64,000 nt of DNA from Bacteroidota bacterium (GCA_021824635.1 JAKAKD010000030.1:1-64000); one strand, 5' to 3'. Positions 46,896-56,498 are shown, numbered from the stretch's first letter. Translations and numbers: made by a program. Notes: generated by a model from the sequence alone, not told the origin.

Positions 46896-47528
46896 TTGTA
46901 TGTTGTTGTTGGGCTAGGCAATCCGGGTACAAAATACGAGTTAACTCGTCATAATATTGGGTTTCAAATACTCGATAGCTTTGCTCAGAAGAATAAGATA
47001 AAATTTATTTCCTCTAAAAAGGATTACGTTTATTCGGAAGGTGTGATGAACTCTTCCGATTTTTTTTTAATAAAACCAACATCATTCATGAACTTGAGCG
47101 GTGTTCCCGTTCTAGACTTTTTGGATGATCATTCTGTTGATGTTGAAAATATTCTTGTGCTGGTTGATGATGTAAATCTGCCCGTTGGAGAAATTCGTTT
47201 ACGAAAATCCGGAAGCGACGGCGGACATAATGGAATCAAATCAATTATCTACCATTTGCAAAACGATTCTTTCCCCCGTTTAAGATTTGGAATCGGAAAC
47301 GAATTTGAAAAAGGTGAAATGGCGGAATTTGTTCTTGCTAAGTTTGCAAAAGAAGAATTGAGTGTAATTAATAAAAGTATTGAGTTTGCAGTTCAATTGA
47401 TTGAAGAATTCGTTTCCGGCGGTTATAAATCAATGTTGGACTTTTATAGTAAAACTAAAAAGAATTTTTCGGCTAATACTAATGGCTCAGATGCCTTAAT
47501 TCAGCCCAAAAACTCTAAAAATGAATAA
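46896..47528 (+). CDS. pth: Peptidyl-tRNA hydrolase
   Basis: A 210-aa monomeric hydrolase that releases peptides from dropped-off peptidyl-tRNA. VGLGNPGTKYELTRHNIGFQ carries the catalytic His, and SFMNLSG and DDVNLPVGEIRLRKSGSDGGHNG complete the active site. The start is TTG (MYVVVGLG), with AGAGGA 10 nt upstream. The C-terminal tail of about 20 residues is low-complexity Asn/Ser/Lys. Confidence 0.95.
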   Translation: MYVVVGLGNPGTKYELTRHNIGFQILDSFAQKNKIKFISSKKDYVYSEGVMNSSDFFLIKPTSFMNLSGVPVLDFLDDHSVDVENILVLVDDVNLPVGEIRLRKSGSDGGHNGIKSIIYHLQNDSFPRLRFGIGNEFEKGEMAEFVLAKFAKEELSVINKSIEFAVQLIEEFVSGGYKSMLDFYSKTKKNFSANTNGSDALIQPKNSKNE

Positions 47529-47549
47529 AATTAATTATTCAATAAATTA

Positions 47550-47578
47550 TTGCACGGCTTATTAAATAATCCTATTTT
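47550..47578 (+). promoter_or_regulatory. Promoter of the rpsF operon
   Basis: TTGCAC (47550-47555) and TATTTT (47573-47578) are separated by 17 nt, leaving about a 65-nt leader before rpsF. Confidence 0.6.
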
Positions 47579-47596
47579 TGAGCCCAATTTATAAAC

Positions 47597-47640
47597 CCTT
47601 CTCCCCGCTGAAGCGGGGGGACAAAGACCATAGGGAGGTG
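47597..47640 (+). promoter_or_regulatory. rpsF 5' leader hairpin, possible S6:S18 autoregulatory site
   Basis: CCCCGC-TGAA-GCGGGG forms an apical stem (47603-47618). Outside it CCCT (near 47597) can pair with AGGG, part of the ribosome binding site AGGGAGGTG. That would make translation of rpsF sensitive to the hairpin. S6:S18 leaders are known in many bacteria, but I could not confirm the consensus motif here. Confidence 0.35.
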
Positions 47641-47649
47641 AGTATCACA

Positions 47650-48051
47650 ATGCGTAAGAGAACCTACGAAAGCGTTGCTATTATCAACGCGGCACTCGAA
47701 GAAGATCAAATCGAATCAACCATTGCCCGAATGCAAGAAACAATTACAACACATGGCGGCGAAATGCTTGATCTGGATAAGTGGGGCAGAAAACGTCTTG
47801 CATATCCAATCAACAAAGCAAAAAGCGGTTACTATGTTATTTTCAGATTTAATGCAACAACAGATCTGATTGCAATATTAGAACGTAACTACAGGTTGGA
47901 TGAAAATGTTATCCGTTATTTAACAATTCAACTTGATAGATTTGCGCTCGAAGCTATCGCAAAACAAAAAGAAGCTTTTAAGAATGCAGAAGCGGCATCA
48001 GCAGCTGCTGCTGCAGAAGCTCAATTAAAAACTACAGAAAGCCAAGTATAA
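47650..48051 (+). CDS. rpsF: 30S ribosomal protein S6
   Basis: A 133-aa protein. MRKRTYESVAIINAALEEDQIESTIARMQ and DKWGRKRLAYPINKAKSGYYVIFRF are diagnostic of S6, which pairs with S18 in the small subunit platform. The C-terminal 30 residues are Ala-rich. The start is ATG 47650, with AGGGAGGTG 9 nt upstream; a longer frame to 47578 crosses the leader. First gene of rpsF-ssb-rpsR-rplI. Confidence 0.95.
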   Translation: MRKRTYESVAIINAALEEDQIESTIARMQETITTHGGEMLDLDKWGRKRLAYPINKAKSGYYVIFRFNATTDLIAILERNYRLDENVIRYLTIQLDRFALEAIAKQKEAFKNAEAASAAAAAEAQLKTTESQV

Positions 48052-48078
48052 CTAATTTGTTAAGCAATGGAGGTAACG

Positions 48079-48549
48079 ATGGCTGAACTTAAGATGCCAG
48101 AACTTAATAGTGTTATTGTTGCGGGCAATCTTACTAAAGATCCCGTCTTCAGACAGACTTCTAATAATACACCGGTCGTAAATTTTCACGTTGCGGCAAA
48201 CAGAAGATATAAAGACAGCAGCAATCAATGGCAAGAAGATGTTTGCTATGTTGGCGTTGTTGCCTGGAATAAATTAGCAGATAGCTGCAAGGACCGTCTT
48301 AAAAAAGGTAGTGCTGTTCTAATTGATGGTGAACTTCAAAGCAGAACTTTTAAAACAGAAGATGGAAAAAACAGAACAATCGTTGAGATTAAAGCTAAGA
48401 GAATTCAATTCCTGAATAAATTTGCAAAATCAGCCGGTAACGGCGAAGATATTGTCGTTGAATCTGATGAAGCGGATTATGAAGATAACTCATTCGATAA
48501 ATTTTTAACCGATGAAGAATCAGACTTAATGAAGAGTAATAAAATATGA
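48079..48549 (+). CDS. ssb: Single-stranded DNA-binding protein
   Basis: A 156-aa OB-fold protein that coats ssDNA in replication and repair: [49 protein letters not shown] and [11 protein letters not shown]. The acidic tail ([15 protein letters not shown]...) is present, though without the exact DDDIPF end. I used ATG 48079, with GGAGGT 4 nt upstream. It overlaps rpsR by 4 nt. Confidence 0.95.
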   Translation: MAELKMPELNSVIVAGNLTKDPVFRQTSNNTPVVNFHVAANRRYKDSSNQWQEDVCYVGVVAWNKLADSCKDRLKKGSAVLIDGELQSRTFKTEDGKNRTIVEIKAKRIQFLNKFAKSAGNGEDIVVESDEADYEDNSFDKFLTDEESDLMKSNKI

Positions 48550-48773
48550 GAAATGAAAGAAATAAAAACCAGAAAAAAGTTAAGAGAGTAATTGATGGTT
48601 ACATTGATTACAAAGACTCTAAACAACTTGGAAGATTTTTAACCGATCAAGGTAAAATCATTCCTCGTAGAATAACCGGACTAACAGCAAAACAACACAG
48701 AGAATTAGTCCAAGCAATTAAAAGAGCACGTCAATTGGCAATTTTACCATTTGTTTCAGAAGCAGTTAAGTAG
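48546..48773 (+). CDS. rpsR: 30S ribosomal protein S18
   Basis: A 75-aa basic protein with [49 protein letters not shown], the S18 signature. Lies between ssb and rplI, the conserved bacterial order, overlapping ssb by 4 nt. Confidence 0.97.
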   Translation: MRNERNKNQKKVKRVIDGYIDYKDSKQLGRFLTDQGKIIPRRITGLTAKQHRELVQAIKRARQLAILPFVSEAVK

Positions 48774-48781
48774 GAGCGGCG

Positions 48782-49225
48782 ATGAAAGTAATATTAAGAA
48801 GAAATTTTGATCAGCTTGGAAAAGTTGGTGATGTAGTTGCCGTTAAAGACGGATATGCAAGAAACTATCTTATCCCCCGTCAAATTGCTTATCAGGCAAC
48901 TAAAGGAAATATTTTAGCTCTTGAAGAAGAGAAAAAACAAATCCTTAAAAAAGAAGCTAAAGAACTTGAACTTGCACAAAAACTGGCTAACGATATCGAA
49001 AAAGTTTCTATCACTATTCCTGTTAAGGTTGGCGAAGAAGATAAAATCTTTGGTACCGTTACCAGTCAAATGATAGCTGACTCTATGAAAGAAAAAGGTT
49101 ACGATATTGATAAGAGAAAAATCGAAATTACAGAACCGATTAAATCTCTCGGCATTTACAGTGTAACCATTAAAGTTCACCCGAGCGTTTCTGCTGTTGT
49201 TAAGACCTGGGTGGTAAGAGAATAG
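48782..49225 (+). CDS. rplI: 50S ribosomal protein L9
   Basis: A 147-aa protein. MKVILRRNFDQLGKVGDVVAVKDGYARNYLIPR is the L9 N-terminal signature; a long helix and the C-terminal domain (KIFGTVTSQMIADSMKEKG) follow. It ends the rpsF operon, with a terminator 20 nt later. Confidence 0.97.
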   Translation: MKVILRRNFDQLGKVGDVVAVKDGYARNYLIPRQIAYQATKGNILALEEEKKQILKKEAKELELAQKLANDIEKVSITIPVKVGEEDKIFGTVTSQMIADSMKEKGYDIDKRKIEITEPIKSLGIYSVTIKVHPSVSAVVKTWVVRE

Positions 49226-49244
49226 ATTTAAATTTTGTTTTAAG

Positions 49245-49270
49245 TGCCCCGTTCATTCGGGGCATTATTT
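49245..49270 (+). terminator. Intrinsic terminator of the rpsF-rplI operon
   Basis: TGCCCCG (49245-49251) pairs with CGGGGCA (49258-49264), loop TTCATT, followed by TTATTT. Confidence 0.85.
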
Positions 49271-49318
49271 AATACTCATAAATTTTACTATTTCAATCAC
49301 TAAAAATTACAGACCAGA

Positions 49319-51226
49319 ATGAAAGAGCTAAGATTCAGAATCATAATGATTATCGCGGCTATTGCTCTCAGTCTTTACCTCCTCTACCCAACTTACAAAG
49401 ATGCAATGAACACTAAAGAAGTAACTTCTGAGTTGGCTTCTTATGAGGCAAAGATTAAAAAGAACGATCCGTCGATCACTCCTACAGAATTAGAAACTAA
49501 ACTTTCCTCCATCAAAGATAGTATTCTTGTTAATACTCCGGAATACAAGTCAGCGAGAGAAAAAAGAATGAAGCTTGGTCTAGATCTTCAGGGTGGAATG
49601 TATCTTGTTATGGAAGTGAATACCGCAAAGCTTCTTGAAAAATTAGCAAAAGATCCTGACCAGCAATTCAAACAAATATTAAAAGAATCGGAAGCCGATT
49701 CAAAATCTACAGACGAAAATGTTGTTTCAATTTTTGCCCGTAAGATGAAAGCAAAAAATATCCGAATGAGCAGGTACTTTGGCTCTATTCGCGAAAGCGA
49801 TGATGCAATTGCCGCTAAATTAGAACAGCAGGAAACCGATGCCGTTACCAGAGCAATTGAAATTATCAGCAATAGAGTAAATCAGTACGGCGTTTCCGAA
49901 CCAAGTATTCAAAAGCAAGGTTCCCGCAGAATTGTAATTGAATTGCCGGGCATTGCAAGAGAAGAAGAAGCCAAGCGGTTGCTTCAAGGACAAGCTTTGT
50001 TGGAATTCAAAATGGTGAAAGATGCCAGCTTTGCACTAGCCATTATGAATAAAATTGATGAAACACTTGCCGGACTAAATAAAATTGATTCGGCAACATC
50101 TAAAAATGCTTCTGCTGTAAAAACAGATACTACTAAGAAAGATCAAAAACTTACAGAAGAACAATTTGCTAAAGAACATCCTTTCTTTGCTCTTGCTCGT
50201 TTGATTGATCCTCAAAGAAGTGCAGATGCTTATGTTAAAGATAGCGACCGTAATAAAATTGATGCTTTACTTGAAAATCCTGAAGTTAAAAAAGTAATGC
50301 CGGACAATGTTCAATTCCTTTATGATGCAAAACCTATGAAGGGCAATGACGGAATTGATTATTACAGAATGTATATGGTAAGTAAAGAAGCCGAATTAAC
50401 CGGCGGCGTTGTTGTTGACGCTCAGGCTAATATTGACCCGTCTACATCCGCACCCGAAGTTACAATGCAGATGAACAATGAAGGCGCTCGCGAATGGGCT
50501 AGAATTACCGGCGCAAATATCGGTAAAAGATGCGCTGTAATTCTTGACGGACAAGTTTATACAGCTCCCACTATAGAAGGTAAAATTCCAAGCGGAAGTT
50601 CTAGAATTACCGGCTCTGCTAATATGGAAGAAGCAAAACTTCTCGAGATCGTTTTGAAAGCCGGCGCTCTCCCGGCTCCTATTGAAGTCCTTGAACAAAG
50701 AGTGGTTGGTCCTTCTTTAGGTCAAGATTCTATCAGCAAGGGATTAAACTCAACATGGATTGGGTTTGTATTTGTTGCAGTGTTCATGGCTTTCTGGTAC
50801 AAGAAAGCGGGTACGTTTGCAGATTTTGCTTTAATTGTTACTGTATTACTTCAGTTAGGAGTTCTTGCAGGATTCAACGCAACATTAACTCTCCCCGGTA
50901 TTGCCGGCATTGTTCTTACAATGGGTATGGCGGTGGACGCTAACGTAATTATTTATGAAAGAATTCGGGAAGAAATGGCTACCGGTAAAACAGTTAAAGC
51001 TGCTGTTGATAGCGGATTCAAGCTTTCATTTGCTCCAATTTTCGATTCCAACATTACAACATTTTTTACCGGACTTATTCTTTATCAATTTGGAAGCGGT
51101 CCAATTCAAGGATTTGCATTAACATTGATGATAGGATTGGTAACCAGCTTATTCTCACAACTCGTAGTAGTTAGAGTTATTTTCGATTTCATGCTGGCTA
51201 AAGGTTATAAAATAAACGTCGGTTAA
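49319..51226 (+). CDS. secD: Protein translocase subunit SecD
   Basis: A 635-aa membrane subunit of the SecDF pump that uses the proton gradient to complete secretion. Features are an N-terminal membrane span, LGLDLQGGMYLVMEV, periplasmic domains (with TRAIEIISNRVNQYGVSEPSIQKQG and PEVTMQMNNEGAREWARITG), and six C-terminal spans with VLTMGMAVDANVIIYERIREE, including the family Asp. secF follows after 21 nt. Confidence 0.95.
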   Translation: MKELRFRIIMIIAAIALSLYLLYPTYKDAMNTKEVTSELASYEAKIKKNDPSITPTELETKLSSIKDSILVNTPEYKSAREKRMKLGLDLQGGMYLVMEVNTAKLLEKLAKDPDQQFKQILKESEADSKSTDENVVSIFARKMKAKNIRMSRYFGSIRESDDAIAAKLEQQETDAVTRAIEIISNRVNQYGVSEPSIQKQGSRRIVIELPGIAREEEAKRLLQGQALLEFKMVKDASFALAIMNKIDETLAGLNKIDSATSKNASAVKTDTTKKDQKLTEEQFAKEHPFFALARLIDPQRSADAYVKDSDRNKIDALLENPEVKKVMPDNVQFLYDAKPMKGNDGIDYYRMYMVSKEAELTGGVVVDAQANIDPSTSAPEVTMQMNNEGAREWARITGANIGKRCAVILDGQVYTAPTIEGKIPSGSSRITGSANMEEAKLLEIVLKAGALPAPIEVLEQRVVGPSLGQDSISKGLNSTWIGFVFVAVFMAFWYKKAGTFADFALIVTVLLQLGVLAGFNATLTLPGIAGIVLTMGMAVDANVIIYERIREEMATGKTVKAAVDSGFKLSFAPIFDSNITTFFTGLILYQFGSGPIQGFALTLMIGLVTSLFSQLVVVRVIFDFMLAKGYKINVG

Positions 51227-51247
51227 ATTTTAGGAGAACAATCATAG

Positions 51248-52387
51248 ATGCGACTTTTTGATAATTTACATATTGATTTCATGGCAAAACGCACTACGTT
51301 CTATTTGCTGTCATCTGCAATTCTCCTTTTTTCATTAATTACTATTGCGGTTAAAGGTGTCGAATTCGGAATTGATTTTAAAGGCGGTTCTGAAATCGCT
51401 CTTAAATTTGAGAAGCCGATTGATATCGAAAAGATGAGAAACGCAGTTGACAAACTTGGAATTGGCAACGTAGAAGTTAAAACTTTTGGCGATGCATCGG
51501 GCGTTTTGTTAAGAACTGAACTTCAGGAACTTCCGAAAAACGTTTTGATGAATGTTAGAGCTAATATTGAATCTGAAATGGCTAAGGTTTACCCCGGTGT
51601 TGAAAAAAAGATTACGGATTCAACCAGCACTTCCATTACTTATTCACTTCCCGATCCCCAGACAACTATAGTCTTAAATAATAAATTAAACTTAGCTGGG
51701 TATCAAAGCTCTCTCGATTCTTCAGAACCAACCAATACCAAATTAAATGTTCGTATTGGTATTTCCGATTTAATGAAAGAGCAACTTTCAAAGCAATTCA
51801 CTGATAATCCTTTTAAAGTTGAAAAAGAAGATAGAGTTGGTCCTAAGGTGGGCAAAGAATTAAAACGAGACGCAGTTTTATCTGTAATTTTATCTCTCTT
51901 AGTAATTCTAGTTTACCTTGCCTTCCGCTTCAAATTTGCTTTTGCGGTTGGTGCCGTAATTGCACTTTTCCACGATGTGCTTCTTACGCTTGGAGTGTTT
52001 GCGGCTTTATACGGCGTTATTCCCGGTTTCAATCTGGAAATATCGGTGAGCGTTGTTGCAGCGTTTTTAACTCTTATCGGTTATTCAATTAATGATACCG
52101 TAATCGTGTTCGACCGTGTGCGTGAGCAGATGAAGATTCATAAAACTCTTTCTGTTGAAGAAAATATGAATCATGCAATCAACAGAACAATGAGCCGAAC
52201 AATCATTACGGTTTTCACAGTAATGTTAACCATTGTTGCATTATTGATCTTCGGCGGTGAAGTATTAAGAGGTTTTGCTTTCGCTCTATTCATCGGTATG
52301 ATAACCGGAACCTACTCTTCTATTTTCATTGCAAGTTCATTCGTTCTTGAATACTCAAAGAGAACAAAAGGAAAAGTTACGTTCTAA
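51248..52387 (+). CDS. secF: Protein translocase subunit SecF
   Basis: A 379-aa partner of SecD with six spans. GVEFGIDFKGGSEIALKF in the periplasmic part, and TLIGYSINDTVIVFDRVREQM with the RND-type motif are visible. The periplasmic part is longer than in E. coli by roughly 50 residues. A strong terminator follows, closing secDF. Confidence 0.95.
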   Translation: MRLFDNLHIDFMAKRTTFYLLSSAILLFSLITIAVKGVEFGIDFKGGSEIALKFEKPIDIEKMRNAVDKLGIGNVEVKTFGDASGVLLRTELQELPKNVLMNVRANIESEMAKVYPGVEKKITDSTSTSITYSLPDPQTTIVLNNKLNLAGYQSSLDSSEPTNTKLNVRIGISDLMKEQLSKQFTDNPFKVEKEDRVGPKVGKELKRDAVLSVILSLLVILVYLAFRFKFAFAVGAVIALFHDVLLTLGVFAALYGVIPGFNLEISVSVVAAFLTLIGYSINDTVIVFDRVREQMKIHKTLSVEENMNHAINRTMSRTIITVFTVMLTIVALLIFGGEVLRGFAFALFIGMITGTYSSIFIASSFVLEYSKRTKGKVTF

Positions 52388-52412
52388 TATTCTTTATAAA
52401 TTCAAAACAGAG

Positions 52413-52440
52413 ACCCCGTGCCAAAAGCCGGGGTTTTTTG
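52413..52440 (+). terminator. Intrinsic terminator of secDF
   Basis: ACCCCG (52413-52418) pairs with CGGGGT (52429-52434), followed by six T, 25 nt past the secF stop codon. Confidence 0.85.
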
Positions 52441-52448
52441 TTTTAAAC

Positions 52449-52478
52449 TGAAGAGACTCGCCATGGCGCGTCTCTTCA
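52449..52478. repeat. REP-like palindrome 2
   Basis: TGAAGAGAC and GTCTCTTCA flank a palindromic CGCCATGGCG; only one position of the 30-nt dyad is mismatched. It lies between the secDF terminator and the end of the restriction gene and shares GAGAC arms with the palindromes near 56 kb. Confidence 0.65.
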
Positions 52479-52493
52479 AAATCACGCTATAGG

Positions 52494-55400
52494 TTATACC
52501 GTTTTCTCAACGCTCTCGTATAGTTTGTCTATTTCATTCTGTAATTCAATTGTTTTGGAAAGCGCCGTTACAATTTTACAATATGTCTGTATCTCTTCTA
52601 ATGTCAGCGTTCTATCTTTTCTGTCTTTTAACCATTTCTCACAAACTTGATAGCCGCCAATTTGATATTGCCAGACTTCTTCCGGAACATTATCGAAATA
52701 TTGTTCCTTGTTTATATAGACACGTCCACTTTGCCCCGTCTCTACTATAAATTTTGGCTTTTCTACTTTGTTATCACCTTTAGGTAAGAATTCTATCTTA
52801 ACTTTATCCAGCTCTTTTGCTTTAAGCAAATGTAAATCCGAAAGTTGTTTACCAAGCTTTCCAAGTTGAATAAAGAGTTTGTAATTTTTTGTGAATGGCA
52901 CTCGCGGAAAATCCATCTTTAAGAATTCTGCGTATTTTGAACGGTATCTATTGCTGTAAAGAACGGCATATATGTAATAAAATATCTCTTCCGGTGTTAC
53001 TGCCTTTTTGTAATTCTTTTTTAGTTCTTCAAATAATCCCGGATTTATATTTGGCTGTCGAGTCTTGTATTCTACTTCCGGCTCAAACATTATCATTTGA
53101 ATTACTGAACCTCTCTTTGTTTCTTTTTTATCTATTTCCGGATAGAGATAAAGCGAAAAAATTGATTCACCACCACGATTATCTGATCGAATCACTCCAT
53201 CACTCATAATTTTGTCACAAACAAACACATAATTGCATGGCTTGTTTGGTAACATTTGTCTTCTTGTTATAAGTCCAATATTATCTTTTAACATATGCTG
53301 CATGGTTTCTTTTCTTGTACGTTCTACCATTTCATCATGATATAAAATCCAGCGCTCATCAAAAGGACGGTAAAGAATTTTTGTTATAGAATCTTTCCAG
53401 TCTAAATCCTTCCTTAGTTTTTCGCGCCGCTCTTTTATTTTCCAGCTTTGGTTTTCGGATAAATCGTAAGTTTGCTTTAGAATTTCTTCGTCTACTTTCG
53501 GATCAATAAATTCTTTAATTCTTCTTTCAAGTAGTTTTTTTTCATAATCAATAACAAAGTTATCCCTTGCAGTTACAACTCCAACACTATTTACCGGAAA
53601 TATTTCGGTTATCTTAGAAAAGGAGAAGTAATGATTTGCTAATTTATTATCAGTTGGAATAAAAAGATAAAACTCCGGGTGGGGCGCATGTTTTTCCCAT
53701 TTTATATTTTTAATAGTGTGTTTATTAAGCCAATTGTATTTCTCTTCTCTTAATCCAAATATTTCTTGATGATATACTTGTTTCTTCTTCCCGTTTTTAT
53801 ATTTGATAAAAAACGCTATTGCCACACCTTGCTGAATATCAAAAACATTTTCATCTTTGCTTCCATCCGGCGCTTTTTCTTTCTTTAAGCTATTCCCATG
53901 AAGATCTAGAATATAAATTTCATCAAAGCTGTTCATCAGAGATTGGCGCATTCCTCTGAAGGTCGGGTTATCTAGATAACTATGGTTTGTAATAAAACCA
54001 AGAACACCTTCACCGGCTTGATCAATTTTCCATTGAGAGAAGCGGATAAATTTTACGTAATCATCTTGCAGCCACTTGGAATTTTTTTCACCAAGTGGTT
54101 TTCCGTCAACTTGATAATATTCTTTAATTATATCGGAAATCCATTCGCCAGTATTTGAAGAATGACCTGAATAAGGCGGATTACCAAGCACAACAAGAAT
54201 TGGAACATTCTTTTTTACTTTTCCGGCTTCATGGCTTTCATGCGAAAGTGAAGACATACCCGGAAATTTGGATTCAACCAGTTCTTTCATTTCGAGAGTG
54301 TTGGTCAAATAATATTTTATACGTTCATCGTCTTCCATCCGGTAGCCAAGTTCTTCCAACAGAAAAGACATCTTCATATGTCCTATTGCATAAGGAGCCA
54401 TCATCAATTCAAAAGCATAATAATTTTGAAGAACCCGTTCTTTAATGAACATGCTGACTACACCTTCGCCAATCCTATTCCTCATCTCTTCAACAGCAAT
54501 TTCAATAGCTTTGGCTAAAAAGCTTAGAGTTCCGCCTGCGGGATCGAGAAGCGTTACATCTTTTGCCGCAAGCCCATCATAAATTTCAAATTTATCTTTA
54601 AGTATCTGGTGAAGCGAGCGGACAATAAAAGAAACAACCGGTTCCGGCGTGTAATAAACTCCCCGTTTTTCCCTTGTTGCCGGATCGTAAACGGAAAGAA
54701 ATGTTTCGTAAAAATGTAATACCGGATCGCTCCCTTTTCCATCCTTATAATATTGATCCAATATTTTCTTTGCATCCGCAACCGCAAGCACATCGGAGAT
54801 ATCATCAATTATTATTTCCATCTGCTTTGGAATATCTTCCAACGAAATGTATTTGAATATATCTCTCAGAATTCCAATAGATTTTGGAATGTAAGAGTAA
54901 GCTGCTCTTCTGTTAAATTCCTCACCGGCACGGAGACGCGCGGCAAACAATCCGTAAGTAATTGTTTGTGAATAAAGATCGGCAAACTCATCTTCGGAAA
55001 TTCCGGCAATTAGAAATTCTTTGAATGCATTATAAAACCCATGAATTGAATCGTTATTATTTTTTAACTCCTCGGTTACAACTTCATCCTTTAAGAACTT
55101 AGTTCTTTTTGCTAATTCCACGGCAAGCGTTTTAGCAGTGTAAGTTTTAGGAAGTGAGAAATCTAAAAATCTTTCGAGCAGTGTAAATAATTTATCTTCG
55201 TTTTCAAGCGGCGGAACTGTGGAAAGTTTTTTGATAACAAAAGGGCGCGCAACAGATATTTTATCTGCTAGTTCGCCGTTTCTATATAAACGGAACTCCG
55301 TGAAGTTTGTTAAAATAACATTAGGGAAAGTTGATAAATACCTTTTGAGTTGTTCGGAGTCTTCAACTCTGTCAAGATCAATTCCTAAATCCTTTGCTTC

Positions 55401-55616
55401 AATGTATCCGGTAATTTTCTGCTTGCCATCCCAAATTCTAAAATCGGGATTTCCCGCTTCGGTTTTTTTAGGAAGAATGGTTACATCAATTTTCTTCTTT
55501 CTCTGTGCTTCGGAAAATTCTGTAATAAAATCTGCAAGATGTTTGTAGTAAGATTCCTCTCTTGCATCGCCTTTTTGATAGGTCTTAAATAGATTTGATA
55601 AATATTCTTTTGTCAT
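52494..55616 (-). CDS. Single-chain restriction-modification enzyme (Type IIG-like)
   Basis: A 1040-aa protein. PD-(D/E)xK nuclease residues D58, E73 and K75 lie in PDFRIWDGKQKITGYIEAK. A helical connector is next, then a gamma-class N6-adenine methylase: motif X-like RGVYYTPEPVVSF near 318, motif I LDPAGGTLSFLAKAI near 357-370, motif IV NPPYSG at 479-484. The last ~350 residues probably hold target recognition. I see no helicase motifs, so it is closer to Type IIG than to the larger Type ISP enzymes. No separate subunits are adjacent. Recognition site cannot be read. Confidence 0.85.
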   Translation of the reverse strand: MTKEYLSNLFKTYQKGDAREESYYKHLADFITEFSEAQRKKKIDVTILPKKTEAGNPDFRIWDGKQKITGYIEAKDLGIDLDRVEDSEQLKRYLSTFPNVILTNFTEFRLYRNGELADKISVARPFVIKKLSTVPPLENEDKLFTLLERFLDFSLPKTYTAKTLAVELAKRTKFLKDEVVTEELKNNNDSIHGFYNAFKEFLIAGISEDEFADLYSQTITYGLFAARLRAGEEFNRRAAYSYIPKSIGILRDIFKYISLEDIPKQMEIIIDDISDVLAVADAKKILDQYYKDGKGSDPVLHFYETFLSVYDPATREKRGVYYTPEPVVSFIVRSLHQILKDKFEIYDGLAAKDVTLLDPAGGTLSFLAKAIEIAVEEMRNRIGEGVVSMFIKERVLQNYYAFELMMAPYAIGHMKMSFLLEELGYRMEDDERIKYYLTNTLEMKELVESKFPGMSSLSHESHEAGKVKKNVPILVVLGNPPYSGHSSNTGEWISDIIKEYYQVDGKPLGEKNSKWLQDDYVKFIRFSQWKIDQAGEGVLGFITNHSYLDNPTFRGMRQSLMNSFDEIYILDLHGNSLKKEKAPDGSKDENVFDIQQGVAIAFFIKYKNGKKKQVYHQEIFGLREEKYNWLNKHTIKNIKWEKHAPHPEFYLFIPTDNKLANHYFSFSKITEIFPVNSVGVVTARDNFVIDYEKKLLERRIKEFIDPKVDEEILKQTYDLSENQSWKIKERREKLRKDLDWKDSITKILYRPFDERWILYHDEMVERTRKETMQHMLKDNIGLITRRQMLPNKPCNYVFVCDKIMSDGVIRSDNRGGESIFSLYLYPEIDKKETKRGSVIQMIMFEPEVEYKTRQPNINPGLFEELKKNYKKAVTPEEIFYYIYAVLYSNRYRSKYAEFLKMDFPRVPFTKNYKLFIQLGKLGKQLSDLHLLKAKELDKVKIEFLPKGDNKVEKPKFIVETGQSGRVYINKEQYFDNVPEEVWQYQIGGYQVCEKWLKDRKDRTLTLEEIQTYCKIVTALSKTIELQNEIDKLYESVEKTV

Positions 55617-55722
55617 AATTCACTATTTGAGGTGAACATTACCCTTAGATCATTAAGATACCCCTTAATTCTCTCTTTCAAATTAACATTAATTTGAATG
55701 GAAATAAATTCTTTTATCCGTA

Positions 55723-55840
55723 GAGGCTGTCTCAAAAGTCAATAATGTCATGCTGAATTTATTTCAGCATCTATTTTCAATCTATAATCGATATTTTAGA
55801 TTCCGGATCAAGTCCGGAATGACAGTTTTGAGACAGTCTC
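55723..55840. mobile_element. Small inverted-repeat element (MITE-like), copy 2
   Basis: 118 bp bounded by GAGGCTGTCTCAAAA and the inverted TTTTGAGACAGTCTC. Inside are two more hairpins, ATGCTGAA...TTCAGCAT and TTCCGGA...TCCGGAA, and matching GTCAT / ATGAC. No ORF. Shares the terminal pattern of copy 1 at 12774-12889. The expected target-site duplication is not visible. Confidence 0.6.
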
Positions 55841-55847
55841 TCCAGAT

Positions 55848-56402
55848 TTAATCGACTATTAAATTTTCATAATCGTTTTTTTCAATATCCCATTTCATAG
55901 GATTTTGTTCAATATACTTTCTAATGTTCATCAACTCTTTTTCATTCCGGATTATTCTTTCATAAAAACGTGATTGCCATGAGAAATGGTAAAAGCCTAA
56001 TTCATGCATCCGTTTCGAAACTGCCGATTTGAATGAACGAATAATTGCCGATAAGGAATTTTCTTTGGGAGATATTTTGGAGAATATAATATTCTGTGTA
56101 GAGACGTAGCGCGCTACGTCTCTACGTTTTTCATTATTCAAAATAATTATACCATGAATATGGTTTGGCATTATTACATAATAATCCAAATCAATATTTG
56201 AGCGCAATGATTTTGTTTTTAACCACTCTTCTTCCGCAATGCTTCCCAACTCATTCAAATCCATTTTCCCTTTCACAATTTTACCAAAATATTCGGCATG
56301 GCCTTTAGTATTAATTGTAACGTAATACCACCATGGACTAGAGTAATCCCAATCCTTTAAACGTATTGATTCAATACGATATTTATTTTGGAATAATGCC
56401 AT
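55848..56402 (-). CDS. REP-associated tyrosine transposase (Y1 family)
   Basis: A 184-aa HUH/Y1 transposase-like protein (RAYT). The metal-binding HxH is in VIMPNHIHGIIIL, and the catalytic-Tyr region is likely FYERIIRNEKELMNIRKYIEQNPMKW. RAYTs are domesticated single-copy relatives of IS200 transposases that act on REP palindromes. A 28-nt perfect palindrome (56098-56125) is inserted in frame, adding roughly RRDVARYVST. REP-like copies follow just outside the gene. Starts MALFQNKYRIESIRLKDW, as for the family. Confidence 0.9.
   Translation of the reverse strand: MALFQNKYRIESIRLKDWDYSSPWWYYVTINTKGHAEYFGKIVKGKMDLNELGSIAEEEWLKTKSLRSNIDLDYYVIMPNHIHGIIILNNEKRRDVARYVSTQNIIFSKISPKENSLSAIIRSFKSAVSKRMHELGFYHFSWQSRFYERIIRNEKELMNIRKYIEQNPMKWDIEKNDYENLIVD
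56098..56125. repeat. REP-like palindrome 3, within the RAYT coding sequence
   Basis: A 28-nt perfect palindrome: the left half GTAGAGACGTAGCG is the exact reverse complement of the right half CGCTACGTCTCTAC. It keeps the reading frame of the transposase gene. Confidence 0.85.
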
Positions 56403-56451
56403 AACATTTCTTTTAATAAAAATGGTTCATATGCACACTCATTCATTATCC

Positions 56452-56481
56452 GTAAAGATGCCATATATGGGATGTCTCTAC
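56452..56481. repeat. REP-like palindrome 4
   Basis: GTAAAGATG, then a CCATATATGG core and a GATGTCTCTAC right arm form an imperfect 30-nt dyad 50 nt upstream of the RAYT start. Confidence 0.75.
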
Positions 56482-56498
56482 TTTTCTTTTTTTAATTC

